A stretch of 64,000 bases of DNA, from assembly GCF_030063455.1 (NCBI RefSeq), contig NZ_JASITB010000001.1, positions 806,001-870,000 on the forward strand. The letters are read 5' to 3'. A program made the translations under genes and the position numbers. The stretch's first letter is position 1. Every line of letters starts with the position of its first letter. Of this stretch, positions 35,575 to 44,320 are shown in pieces. A model generated the notes under the pieces. That model had not been told where the DNA came from. It ran no database searches and was given only the letters and a program-made list of their open reading frames with translations. The DNA is from Cryobacterium sp. PH31-O1. GTDB lineage: Bacteria; Actinomycetota; Actinomycetes; Actinomycetales; Microbacteriaceae.

Positions 35575-36738
35575 ATGCTTTCGCCCCAGTCCACACCCCT
35601 CATCGAAGCCACCCTGCCGCTGGTCGGCGAGCGGATGCCCCAGATCGCACAAAACTTCTACAACCGCATGCTCACCGCGCACCCCGAACTCTTCGACGGG
35701 CTGTTCAGCCGGTCCAACCAGAAGAATGGCTCGCAGCAGCAGGCCCTCGCCGGCAGCATCGCCGTCTTCGCCTCCCACCTGGTGGCGAATCCCGACACCA
35801 CGCCGGAGGCCATGCTCTCCCGTATCGCTCACAAGCACGTCTCCCTCGACATTCAGCCCGAGCAGTACGACATCGTCTACAAGTACCTGTTCGAGGGCAT
35901 CGCCGACGAACTCAGCGACGTCATCACGGCTGAGATCGCTGCCGCCTGGACCGAGGTCTACTGGCTGATGGCCCACGCCCTGATCAAGATGGAGAAGGGC
36001 CTCTACGCCGGACTCGCCAGCGACAAGCCGCTCGCCCCGTGGACCGTGGTGAAGAAGGAAGCGGCCGGAACCGACGCCGTCACGTTCACCCTCGAACCGG
36101 CCGACGACACTCCGGTGACGCCCGCCCTGCCGGGCCAGTACGTCAGCGTCACCGCCACCATGCCCGACGGTATCCGTCAGGTACGTCAGTACTCGCTCTC
36201 GGCCGGCACGGCCACGACCCGCGTCTTCACCACCAAGCTCGACGCTGACGGCGAGGTCTCCCCCGTGCTGCACCGCGACGTGCAGGTCGGCGACACGCTC
36301 ATTCTCTCCGTTCCGTGCGGCGATATTACCCTCGACCACGGCACCGGCCCGCTGATCCTGGCCTCGGCCGGAATCGGTTGCACGCCCAGTGCCTCCATCC
36401 TGCGTTCCCTGGTGGACAGCGGCTCGAAGCGTGAGGTGCTCGTGCTGCACGCCGAGAGCAACCTCGAGCGCTGGGCGCTGCGCGACCAGATGAACGAAGA
36501 CGTCGCTCTGCTCGAGGCGGCCGAACTCGAGCTCTGGCTCGAGATCCCGAGCGCGGGCCACCACGAGGGCTTCATGTCCCTTGAGAACGTGACGATCCCG
36601 GAGGACGCCTCGGTGTACCTCTGCGGTCCACTCCCGTTCATGCGCAGCCTGCGCTCCCAGGCGCTGCAGTCTGGCGTGCCGGCCGATCGCATCCACTATG
36701 AGATCTTCGGCCCCGACCTGTGGCTCGCCAACGCCTGA
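35575..36738 (+). CDS. hmp: Flavohemoglobin (nitric oxide dioxygenase)
   Basis: A 387-residue enzyme that oxidises NO to nitrate using O2 and NAD(P)H. The globin domain (about 1-135) has the proximal heme His in RIAHKHVSLDIQPEQY; the reductase follows with the FAD site RQVRQYSLSAG, the NADH site LASAGIGCTPSASILRSL, and the C-terminal YEIFGPDLW. AGAAGGAG precedes ATG 35575; a longer open frame from 34987 runs through the regulator gene and is not used. It is transcribed downstream of an NsrR-like gene and its palindrome. Confidence 0.95.
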   Translation: MLSPQSTPLIEATLPLVGERMPQIAQNFYNRMLTAHPELFDGLFSRSNQKNGSQQQALAGSIAVFASHLVANPDTTPEAMLSRIAHKHVSLDIQPEQYDIVYKYLFEGIADELSDVITAEIAAAWTEVYWLMAHALIKMEKGLYAGLASDKPLAPWTVVKKEAAGTDAVTFTLEPADDTPVTPALPGQYVSVTATMPDGIRQVRQYSLSAGTATTRVFTTKLDADGEVSPVLHRDVQVGDTLILSVPCGDITLDHGTGPLILASAGIGCTPSASILRSLVDSGSKREVLVLHAESNLERWALRDQMNEDVALLEAAELELWLEIPSAGHHEGFMSLENVTIPEDASVYLCGPLPFMRSLRSQALQSGVPADRIHYEIFGPDLWLANA

Positions 36739-36783
36739 CGCACTCATTGTTCAAGCCTGGTACGCCCGCGCTAGGTTGGAACC

Positions 36784-38301
36784 GTGGACGCTAACGGTGG
36801 TATCGAGATAGAACGCAAGTTTGACGTCGACGAGCTGGCGGTGTTACCCCGTCTGACCGAGCTGCCGGGCGTGCAGGCCATGGCCGAGCCGATGGTTCAT
36901 GACCTGGCAGCTGTCTACTTCGACACGAAGGACCTCGTACTCACCGCGGCGCACATTACGCTGCGCCGACGCACCGGTGGCGACGACGCCGGGTGGCACC
37001 TCAAACTGCCACTCGACGGCGGGCGCCGCCGAGAAATCCACTCGCCACTGGGCAAGCATGCCCAGGATAAAGCGGATGCCGTCCCCGAATCGCTTGCCCA
37101 GCTCGTGCGGGTCTACGTGCGTGACTCCCCGCTCGTTCCCGTGGCACGCCTGAACACCACCCGCGTGGTGCACGGCCTGATCGGAGCGGGCGGCGAAACC
37201 CTCGCCGTGGTCTGCGACGACCGGGTGCAGGCCGAACGGCTCGTTCACGAACCAGCATCTGCGGCCTGGCGTGAATGGGAGCTCGAACTCGTCGACGCAC
37301 CCGAGGACCTGCTCGACGCGGGGCAGTCCGTGCTCGCGAGCGCCGGCATCCTGGTGTCGCAGCACGCTTCGAAGCTGGCGCGTGCCCTCGGCGACCGGTT
37401 TCCGGCGACACCAGCACAGAATCAACACCGCCCAACGCCCACGAGGCCGGCCGCAAATGTGCTGCTGGCCAGCCTGCGCGAGCAGATCGGCGTCATTCGC
37501 ATGCAGGATCCGGAGATTCGCCAACACCGGGCCGGAGCCGTACACGCCATGCGGGTCGCCACCCGTCGGCTGCGTTCGGTGCTGGCCACCTATGAATCCC
37601 TCATCGACCCGGCCGTCGTGCAGCACCTCCGCACCGAACTCGGCTGGCTCGCCGCCGTGCTCGGCGGCTCCCGCGATGAAGAGGTGCTGCACCGCCGCCT
37701 CGCCGGCCTGCTCGACCACGAGCCGCCCGCCCTGCTGCTCGGCCCAATCCGGGAACGCCTCGAAACCCGCTCGGCGACGGATGCCGGCAGCGCTGGTCGC
37801 ACGCTCATCGCCGCCCTCGACACCCACCGCTATTTTCGGCTGCTCGACGCCCTTGACGCCCTGGTCGCTGCGCCCCCGTTCACGGCCGCGGCCGGCCAGG
37901 ACGCCCGCGTGCTCGTTCCGGCCCTGGTCGCGAAGGAGTGGAAGAAACTGCGCAGCGCCGTGCGCCGGGCCGCCAAGACCATGCCGGGGCCGGAGCGCGA
38001 CCTCGCCCTGCACGAGGTACGCAAGCGCTCCAAACGGCTGCGCTACGCGGCCGAGACGGCGCATCCGCTCAACCCCAAGCGTGCCGCACGGGTGAGCCGA
38101 TTCGCGCAGAAACTGCAGACCATTCTCGGCGACCAGCACGACAGTGTCATCGCCCGCGACCGCCTGCTGCGCCGCGGCGGGGTCGAAGCCTACCTCCGCG
38201 GCGAGAACACCTTCAGTTATGGCCGCCTGCACGCCCTGGAGCAGCAGAAGGCAGCGGGTGCCGAGGCACACTTTTGGCGTGCTTGGCGATGCCGCCCCTA
38301 A
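36784..38301 (+). CDS. CYTH-CHAD domain protein
   Basis: A 505-residue protein. The N-terminal CYTH domain (about 1-200) carries the ExExK signature in IEIERKFDV, used by triphosphate-tunnel enzymes to bind polyphosphate or nucleotide triphosphates with Mg2+. The C-terminal CHAD domain (about 220-500) is a helical, His/Arg-rich module (VHAMRVATRRLRSVLATYESL, LHEVRKRSKRLRYAAETAHPL) that binds polyphosphate granules. The pair suggests inorganic-polyphosphate metabolism. GTG 36784 is the start. It is monocistronic between hmp and the convergent LysR gene. Confidence 0.88.
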   Translation: MDANGGIEIERKFDVDELAVLPRLTELPGVQAMAEPMVHDLAAVYFDTKDLVLTAAHITLRRRTGGDDAGWHLKLPLDGGRRREIHSPLGKHAQDKADAVPESLAQLVRVYVRDSPLVPVARLNTTRVVHGLIGAGGETLAVVCDDRVQAERLVHEPASAAWREWELELVDAPEDLLDAGQSVLASAGILVSQHASKLARALGDRFPATPAQNQHRPTPTRPAANVLLASLREQIGVIRMQDPEIRQHRAGAVHAMRVATRRLRSVLATYESLIDPAVVQHLRTELGWLAAVLGGSRDEEVLHRRLAGLLDHEPPALLLGPIRERLETRSATDAGSAGRTLIAALDTHRYFRLLDALDALVAAPPFTAAAGQDARVLVPALVAKEWKKLRSAVRRAAKTMPGPERDLALHEVRKRSKRLRYAAETAHPLNPKRAARVSRFAQKLQTILGDQHDSVIARDRLLRRGGVEAYLRGENTFSYGRLHALEQQKAAGAEAHFWRAWRCRP

Positions 38302-38333
38302 TCACCCGAGAGTCGGTCCCCCAGGGCGCGGAA

Positions 38334-39317
38334 TCAACTCCAGAGGGCCACGTGCACCTTGGAGCCGCGCCGGGCGACACCGCGTGAGCCGCCGGGCGCG
38401 AGCATCGCCGCGGTCGCCTCAGCGGTCGTGACGAAGCGTTGCAGTGTTCGCGCGGCGGCCGGCGCCCGGCCGTGATCGAGGGTGCTCGCGCACCACAACC
38501 CGGCGATCGGCGTGTTCGGCACCGACAGCACGACGAGCGACCCGGCCGTCACCTCGGCCCGCACGATATGCCTGAACGCGAGCATGATCCCCTCGCCGGC
38601 GCGAACGGCGGCGAGCGCATCCGTTTCGCTGCTGAGCGGCACGGTCTCTGGAACGCCAACCCCGGAGACGAGAAATGTGGCTGCGAGCCAGCTGCTTTCT
38701 GCTGTGAACTCCTCGATCCCGGCCTGGCCGGTGAACCAGGGCTCCCCCAGCAAAGCGGCGAGCGGCACGGACAGCTGCCGGCCAAGCGGATGCTCCGGCG
38801 CGGCGACCAACACCCGTTGATAGCGCAGGAAGGGCACCACTTCGAGCTGCGGTCCCTGAGGCGGACGGGAGCCGAGCGCCACGTCGTAGGCGTGATCCTG
38901 TAACAACGACGCCACGTCATCGGCGCGCTCGACAACCACGTCGATACCGCCGGCGTGGCCAGGCATCCGGCGGGTGAAGGCGTCGAGCAATCGGCCAGCC
39001 GCGTGTTCGGCGAAGCCCGCGGTGGCGACGACGCGCAGGCTCGCCGCAGACTCCGCGGCGTGAGAGACCTCCCAGCGCACCTGGTCGGCCAGGCCGACGA
39101 TCTCCTGGGCATGATCGGCCAGTGCCCGACCCCCGGCCGTCAAGGCGATGCCAGATCCCGCCCGCACAATCAGGGCATCGCCGAGATCAAGGCGCAGTGC
39201 GGCAAGCGACGACGACACCGCGGGTTCGCTGATTCCGAGCGTGGCCGCAGCGGCACGCAGCGACCCGAGACGAGCCACCAAGGCAAAGGCCCTCAGCTGA
39301 TTCAGCGTCATTGCCAC
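38334..39317 (-). CDS. LysR family regulator, probable cox regulator
   Basis: A 327-residue LysR-type regulator. The N-terminal helix-turn-helix is LNQLRAFALVARLGSLRAAAATLGISEPAVSSSLAALRLDLGDALI, followed by a periplasmic-binding-protein-like effector domain. GTG at 39317 has AAAGG 9 nt upstream; ATG 39311 is alternative. It is divergent from the CO dehydrogenase operon, the common position of the pathway regulator, and an exact 31-bp direct repeat containing ACCT-N7-AGGT lies beside each of the two start regions. Regulation of cox by this protein is inferred from this layout. Confidence 0.85.
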   Translation of the reverse strand: MAMTLNQLRAFALVARLGSLRAAAATLGISEPAVSSSLAALRLDLGDALIVRAGSGIALTAGGRALADHAQEIVGLADQVRWEVSHAAESAASLRVVATAGFAEHAAGRLLDAFTRRMPGHAGGIDVVVERADDVASLLQDHAYDVALGSRPPQGPQLEVVPFLRYQRVLVAAPEHPLGRQLSVPLAALLGEPWFTGQAGIEEFTAESSWLAATFLVSGVGVPETVPLSSETDALAAVRAGEGIMLAFRHIVRAEVTAGSLVVLSVPNTPIAGLWCASTLDHGRAPAAARTLQRFVTTAEATAAMLAPGGSRGVARRGSKVHVALWS

Positions 39318-39452
39318 AGCTCATAACCTTTCGCTTAGGTCGATATTGGCAGCCTCGGGGGCGAAGGAGCAAGGGGCCAGCAGGTCGGGAAGGATGCAGG
39401 CGCAACGGAATCAGGCGCGCAAGCTCATAACCTTTCGCTTAGGTCGATATTG
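39318..39452. promoter_or_regulatory. Two identical 31-bp direct repeats with LysR-type box
   Basis: Exact repeats at 39318-39348 and 39422-39452, 104 bp apart, with similarity continuing about 15 bp further. Each holds ACCTTTCGCTTAGGT, an interrupted palindrome of LysR-box size (T-N11-A type), and a possible -10 GATATT. One copy abuts the LysR start, the other lies about 95 bp before coxM. Likely the shared, duplicated operator/promoter. Confidence 0.65.
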
Positions 39453-39545
39453 ACAGGCTCGGAGGCTGGGAGCAGGCTGTGGCGCACAACGGTGCTGCGC
39501 GACGATGCGTGGGGCCATGGAACCTTCTTTCGTGAGGAGAAGCCC

Positions 39546-40442
39546 GTGCAGATTCCGGCTCCGTTCGATTATGTTCGCGCCAGTTCGGTCGATAACGCCC
39601 TGGCTCTGCTCGATCGCCATGGGCCAGAATCCCGCGTGGTCGCCGGCGGACACAGCCTGCTGCCCATGATGAAGCTACGCCTGGCCCGGCCGGATTGGCT
39701 CATCGACATCAACGATCTGTTCGAGCTCGATTACCTGTTGGTCGACGGCCCGGTGCTGCGCATCGGCGCCATGACCCGGCACACGACCCTGCTCGAATCC
39801 GACGACGTGCGCCGACTGTTTCCCATCATCAGCGACGCCGAACGGGTCATCGCCGACCCGATCGTGCGCAACCGCGGCACCATCGGCGGCTCGCTCTGCC
39901 AGGCAGACCCGGCCGAGGACCTCTCCACGGTGTGCCACGTCCTCGAAGCTGTCGCGGTCGTTCGCGGGCCGGCCGGTGAGCGGATGCTGTCTATGGCCGA
40001 CTTTCACCGCGGCCCGTACGAGACGGCGGTCGCCCAGAACGAACTGCTGATCGAGGTGCGCATCCCCATTCGCACCGGCTCCGCCAGCGCCTACGAGAAG
40101 GTGGAGCGTCGAGTCGGCGACTGGGCCGTCGCCGCAGCGGGCGCAAGCGTGACGCTCGCCGCCGACGGCACGATCAGCCAGGTGGCCGTGGGACTGACCG
40201 CGGTCGGGCTCGACCGCAACGTGACCGAGGTCGAAGCCGTGCTCATCGGTCAGGCCCCCACCGAAGCACTCTTCGTCGAAGCCGGGCTGTTGGCCTCACG
40301 CAGCTGCGATCCCCTCGCCGACCAGCGCGGCCCGGTCGATTACAAGCGGCACCTCGCCGACGAACTGACCCGCCGGGTATTGCGGGCGGCCTGCCGCCGC
40401 GCCGCGGCATCCGCTTCAGACACGACAACCCAGGAAGGCTGA
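39546..40442 (+). CDS. coxM: CO dehydrogenase, FAD-binding medium subunit
   Basis: A 298-residue flavoprotein subunit that passes electrons from the iron-sulfur clusters out of aerobic CO dehydrogenase. FAD motifs are [24 protein letters not shown] (about residues 36-59) and [18 protein letters not shown] (about 110-127), the usual CoxM pair. GTG 39546 is preceded by GAGGAGA; an upstream in-frame ATG lies in the regulatory repeats. It is first in the order M-S-L, the order of form I cox operons. Confidence 0.93.
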   Translation: MQIPAPFDYVRASSVDNALALLDRHGPESRVVAGGHSLLPMMKLRLARPDWLIDINDLFELDYLLVDGPVLRIGAMTRHTTLLESDDVRRLFPIISDAERVIADPIVRNRGTIGGSLCQADPAEDLSTVCHVLEAVAVVRGPAGERMLSMADFHRGPYETAVAQNELLIEVRIPIRTGSASAYEKVERRVGDWAVAAAGASVTLAADGTISQVAVGLTAVGLDRNVTEVEAVLIGQAPTEALFVEAGLLASRSCDPLADQRGPVDYKRHLADELTRRVLRAACRRAAASASDTTTQEG

Positions 40443-40447
40443 GCCCG

Positions 40448-40963
40448 ATGCAGATCAGTATGACCATCAACGGCACCGACGTCACCCGCGAGATCGAACC
40501 GCGCGTGTTGCTCGTGCATTTTATTCGCGACGACCTGCGGCTCACCGGAACGCACTGGGGCTGCGACACCACCAATTGCGGCACCTGCGTCGTGCTGATG
40601 GACGGCCAGCCGGTGAAATCTTGCACAGTACTGGCCGCCATGGCCGACGGTCACACGATCACGACCGTGGAGGGACTCGCCAACGGCGCCACCCTCGACC
40701 CGGTGCAGCAGGGTTTCATGGAGGAGCACGGCCTGCAGTGCGGCTTCTGCACCCCCGGCATGATGCTCACCGCTCGCGCCCTGCTCGACCACAACCCGCA
40801 CCCCGAACCGCTCGAGATTCGCGAGGCCATCTCGGGCCAGATCTGCCGCTGCACCGGCTATGCCACCATCGTGCGGTCGATCCAGTGGGCCGCGGCGCAT
40901 CCCGCCGGTGCAAACGCAGAGACTTCACCAAGCGAATCAACCGAGCATGAGGTGCGCGCATGA
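40448..40963 (+). CDS. coxS: CO dehydrogenase, [2Fe-2S] small subunit
   Basis: A 171-residue electron-transfer subunit with two [2Fe-2S] clusters. The plant-ferredoxin-type cluster uses Cys39, 44, 47 and 59 (CDTTNCGTC...SC); the helical C-terminal cluster uses Cys98, 101, 133 and 135 (CGFC...CRC). Length and spacing are standard for the xanthine oxidase family. The last codons overlap the coxL start (ATGA). The C-terminal 25 residues after [10 protein letters not shown] are an extra hydrophilic tail. Confidence 0.95.
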   Translation: MQISMTINGTDVTREIEPRVLLVHFIRDDLRLTGTHWGCDTTNCGTCVVLMDGQPVKSCTVLAAMADGHTITTVEGLANGATLDPVQQGFMEEHGLQCGFCTPGMMLTARALLDHNPHPEPLEIREAISGQICRCTGYATIVRSIQWAAAHPAGANAETSPSESTEHEVRA

Positions 40964-43353
40964 CCATCCTCGAGGACCGCCCGTCGAACCCGGCCGCCGG
41001 CGACCACGATCGGCCCATCGGCCACGGCCGCATGCAGCGCAAAGAAGACCCGCGATTCGTGCGCGGCAAGGGCCATTATGTCGACGACATCGTGCTTCCC
41101 GGCATGCTGCACGGTGCCATTCTGCGCGCTCCCGTCGCCCACGCCCGACTGGTGTCGATCGACACGACCGAAGCGCTCGCCCACCCCAAGGTACTCGCGG
41201 TCATCACCGGCTCCGACCTGCAGGCGCTCGGCCTGGCTTGGGCGCCGACCCTCTCGATGGATATTCAGGCCGTGCTGGTCACCGATAAGGTGCGCTTCCA
41301 GGGCCAGGAGGTCGCGTTCGTCGTCGCCGAAGACCGTTACGCCGCCCGCGACGCCCTCGAGCTGATCCAGGTCGAGTACGACGTACTTTCGCCGGTCGTT
41401 GACGCCCGCAAGGCCATGGACCCGGACGCCCCGATCATTCGCGACGACCTCGAGGGCCGCACCGACAACCACATCTTCGACTGGGAAGCCGGCAACAAAG
41501 CCGAAACGGATGCCGTCTTCGCGAGCGCCGACGTAGTGGTGAAACAGGAGATCGTTTATCCGCGCGTGCACCCGGCGCCGATGGAAACTTGCGGCGCTGT
41601 CGCCGACTTCGATGCCGTCGAGGGCCGCCTCACCCTGTACGAGACGACGCAGGCCCCGCACGCCCACCGCACCCTGTTTGCCATGGTCTCCGGCATTCCG
41701 GAGCACAAGATTCGGGTGGTCTCCCCCGATATCGGCGGCGGCTTCGGCAATAAGGTTGGCATCTACCCGGGCTATATCCTCGCCGTGGTCGGCTCCATCG
41801 TCACCGGCAAACCGGTGAAATGGGTCGAGGACCGTTCCGAGAACCTCATGAGCACCTCGTTCGCCCGCGACTACATCATGCAGGGCGAGATCGCTGCGAC
41901 CAGGGACGGCAAGATCTTGGCGCTGCGCACCAACGTGCTCGCCGACCACGGTGCGTTCAACGCCACCGCCCAACCCACCAAGTATCCGGCCGGGTTCTTT
42001 CACATCTTCACCGGCAGCTACGACCTTGCCGCAGCCCACTGCACCGTCACCGGCGTTTACACCAATAAGGCCCCGGGCGGGGTGGCCTACGCGTGTTCCT
42101 TCCGGGTAACCGAGGCGGTCTACCTGGTCGAGCGGATGGTCGACATCCTGGCCCGCAAGCTTGAGATGGACCCAGCCGAGTTGCGTTTGAAGAACTTCAT
42201 TAAAAAGGAGCAGTTTCCGTACCCGAACAAGACCGGCTGGGAGTACGACTCGGGCGACTACGAACCCACCATGCGGCTGTCGATGAAGATGGCCGGCTAC
42301 GACGAACTGCGCCGAGAGCAGAAGGAGAAACGCGAACGCGGCGAACTGATGGGCATCGGCATCTCGTTCTTCACCGAGACCGTCGGCGCCGGACCCCGCA
42401 AGGACATGGACATTCTCGGCCTCGGCATGGCGGACGGCGCCGAACTGCGCATCCACCCCACCGGCAAGGCCGTTGTGCGCATCTCGGTGCAGAGCCAGGG
42501 GCAGGGCCACGAAACGACCTTCGCGCAGATCGTGGCGGAGGAGATCGGCATCCCGCCGGAAGACATCGATGTGGTGCACGGCGACACCGATCAAACCCCG
42601 TTCGGCCTCGGCACCTACGGCAGCCGATCGACCCCGGTCAGCGGCGCGGCCGTGGCGCTCGTTGCCCGCAAGGTGCGGGAGAAGGCCCGGTTCATCGCCG
42701 CGGCCATGCTCGAGACCCGGCCGGAAGACCTCGAGTGGGAGAAGGGCCGCTGGTTCGTCAAGGGCGACCCGAGCGTGGGCAAAACCATCGCGGAGATCGC
42801 GATGGGTGCGCACGGCACGGTCGCGCTGCCAGAGGGTATCGACGGCAACCTCGACGCCGAGGTCACCTACGATCCACCCAACCTGACCTTCCCATTTGGC
42901 GCTTACATCTGCGTGGTCGACGTCGATCCGGGAACCGGGCACGTCAAGGTGCGCCGGTTCATTGCCGTCGACGATTGCGGTACCCGCATCAACCCGATGA
43001 TCATCGAGGGCCAGATCCATGGCGGTCTCACCGACGGTGTGGGCATGGCGCTGATGGAATTCATCGAATTCGATGCGGAGGGCAACTGCCTCGGCGGCTC
43101 CTTCATGGACTACCTCATTCCTACCGCCATGGAGGTACCGGACTGGGAGACCGGCTTCACCGTGACCCCGTCGCCGCATCACCCGATCGGCGCCAAAGGT
43201 GTCGGCGAATCGGCGACGGTCGGTTCGCCGCCGGCCGTCGTCAACGCCGTCGTTGACGCCCTCTCCCCGTTCGGCGTCGTGCACATGGACATGCCCTGCA
43301 CGCCCGCCCGGGTGTGGGAGGCCATGCAGGGCCGCACGAGACCGCCGGTCTAG
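40960..43353 (+). CDS. coxL: CO dehydrogenase, form I Mo/Cu catalytic large subunit
   Basis: A 797-residue molybdopterin subunit. The decisive motif is GGVAYACSFRV: AYxCSFR defines form I CoxL, genuine aerobic CO dehydrogenase, while form II enzymes have AYRGAGR. Its Cys379 matches the copper-binding Cys388 of Oligotropha, and Glu750 in KGVGES matches catalytic Glu763. Other cofactor-binding segments are present (GGGFGNKVGIYPGY, GSRSTPVSGAAVAL). It carries out CO + H2O to CO2 + 2H+ + 2e-. It overlaps coxS and is followed within 1 nt by an XdhC-type gene, so the maturation genes are on the same transcript. Confidence 0.95.
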   Translation: MTILEDRPSNPAAGDHDRPIGHGRMQRKEDPRFVRGKGHYVDDIVLPGMLHGAILRAPVAHARLVSIDTTEALAHPKVLAVITGSDLQALGLAWAPTLSMDIQAVLVTDKVRFQGQEVAFVVAEDRYAARDALELIQVEYDVLSPVVDARKAMDPDAPIIRDDLEGRTDNHIFDWEAGNKAETDAVFASADVVVKQEIVYPRVHPAPMETCGAVADFDAVEGRLTLYETTQAPHAHRTLFAMVSGIPEHKIRVVSPDIGGGFGNKVGIYPGYILAVVGSIVTGKPVKWVEDRSENLMSTSFARDYIMQGEIAATRDGKILALRTNVLADHGAFNATAQPTKYPAGFFHIFTGSYDLAAAHCTVTGVYTNKAPGGVAYACSFRVTEAVYLVERMVDILARKLEMDPAELRLKNFIKKEQFPYPNKTGWEYDSGDYEPTMRLSMKMAGYDELRREQKEKRERGELMGIGISFFTETVGAGPRKDMDILGLGMADGAELRIHPTGKAVVRISVQSQGQGHETTFAQIVAEEIGIPPEDIDVVHGDTDQTPFGLGTYGSRSTPVSGAAVALVARKVREKARFIAAAMLETRPEDLEWEKGRWFVKGDPSVGKTIAEIAMGAHGTVALPEGIDGNLDAEVTYDPPNLTFPFGAYICVVDVDPGTGHVKVRRFIAVDDCGTRINPMIIEGQIHGGLTDGVGMALMEFIEFDAEGNCLGGSFMDYLIPTAMEVPDWETGFTVTPSPHHPIGAKGVGESATVGSPPAVVNAVVDALSPFGVVHMDMPCTPARVWEAMQGRTRPPV

Positions 43354-43354
43354 C

Positions 43355-44299
43355 ATGCCCACCGTGTACACGACCCTTGAGCGCGAGCTCACCGAACGCC
43401 GCGAACCGTTCGTGCACGCGACGGTGGTGCGCGCCCAGCGCCCGACGAGCGCGCACGCCGGCGACACGGCGCTCGTGCGCGCGAACGGCGAGATCGACGG
43501 GTTCGTCGGGGGAACGTGTGTGGAGGCATCCGTTCGGCTGTACAGCCTGCAGGTTCTCGAAAGCCGCCAGCCGTTGCTGCTCAAGGTGGTTGCCGGCGTG
43601 CCGTCGAGCACCGTTGAGGACGGCGCGGTCGAAGTGTCCAACCCCTGTGTCAGCAATGGAGCCATCGAGATCTTTCTTGAACCATGCATTCCTCTGCCCC
43701 GACTTATCCTTGTCGGCTCGACCCCCGACGCCGAGGCACTCGCCGCCCTCGCGCCACTGGTCGGCTTCGACCTCGTGCACGCGGATGGCGGCTCCGCTGC
43801 CCCGCAGGTCGGCGACGCCGCCCTGATCGTCGCGTCACACGGCCGCGACGAGGAGCCTGCCCTGCTCGCCGCCCTGGCCGCCGGGGTGCCCTATGTTGCG
43901 CTCGTGGCGAGCCCGAAGCGGGCAGCGGCGGTGCTCGCCTCCCTCGACGTCTCGCCGGAGCAGCGCGCGCGGGTATTCAGTCCGGCCGGCCTCGACCTCG
44001 GGGCACGCACGCCCGGGGAGATTGCGGTGTCGATTTTCGCGCAGCTGGTGCAGGAACGGGCCGGGCGCGGGCATCCGTTGGTCGTGGCGGGGCCTGAACC
44101 AGCTGGGTCTGAACCAGCTGGGTCTGAATCGGCGGCGGCTGGTACCGCAACTTCGATCGACCCGGTTTGCGGCATGGCGGTGGCCGCGCTGCCCACGTCG
44201 CTGCACGTCGATTACGACGGCTCGATAGTGTATTTTTGCTCGGCGGGCTGCCGCACGGCGTTTCTCGCGCATCCGGAGCAGTATGCGACCGCGCGGTAG
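43355..44299 (+). CDS. XdhC/CoxI-type maturation protein fused to YHS domain
   Basis: A 314-residue fusion. Residues about 1-110 are the XdhC/CoxI N-terminal region (HATVVRAQRPTSAHAGDTALVRANGEIDGFVGGTCVEASVRL) and about 115-240 the Rossmann-like XdhC C-terminal part (RLILVGSTPD, GLDLGARTPGEIAVSIFAQLV). XdhC-type proteins sulfurate or insert molybdenum cofactor. A Pro/Gly/Ser linker with GSEPA repeats leads to a YHS (TRASH-like) domain (267-314) with Cys272, Cys295 and Cys299 in DPVCGM and FCSAGC. YHS domains occur in copper and other metal-handling proteins, relevant because the CODH active site contains copper. Confidence 0.82.
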   Translation: MPTVYTTLERELTERREPFVHATVVRAQRPTSAHAGDTALVRANGEIDGFVGGTCVEASVRLYSLQVLESRQPLLLKVVAGVPSSTVEDGAVEVSNPCVSNGAIEIFLEPCIPLPRLILVGSTPDAEALAALAPLVGFDLVHADGGSAAPQVGDAALIVASHGRDEEPALLAALAAGVPYVALVASPKRAAAVLASLDVSPEQRARVFSPAGLDLGARTPGEIAVSIFAQLVQERAGRGHPLVVAGPEPAGSEPAGSESAAAGTATSIDPVCGMAVAALPTSLHVDYDGSIVYFCSAGCRTAFLAHPEQYATAR

Positions 44300-44320
44300 C
44301 GGCCCGGCTGGCGGTCGGCG

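Noticed and set aside
40960..43353. Form II CoxL or xanthine dehydrogenase
   Set aside because: The AYACSFR loop with its Cys and the M-S-L order fit form I instead.
40858..43689. 943-codon open frame antisense to coxL
   Set aside because: Mirror of a high-GC gene; composition is His/Asp/Arg-rich and unstructured, no ribosome site, and coxL on the other strand is certain.
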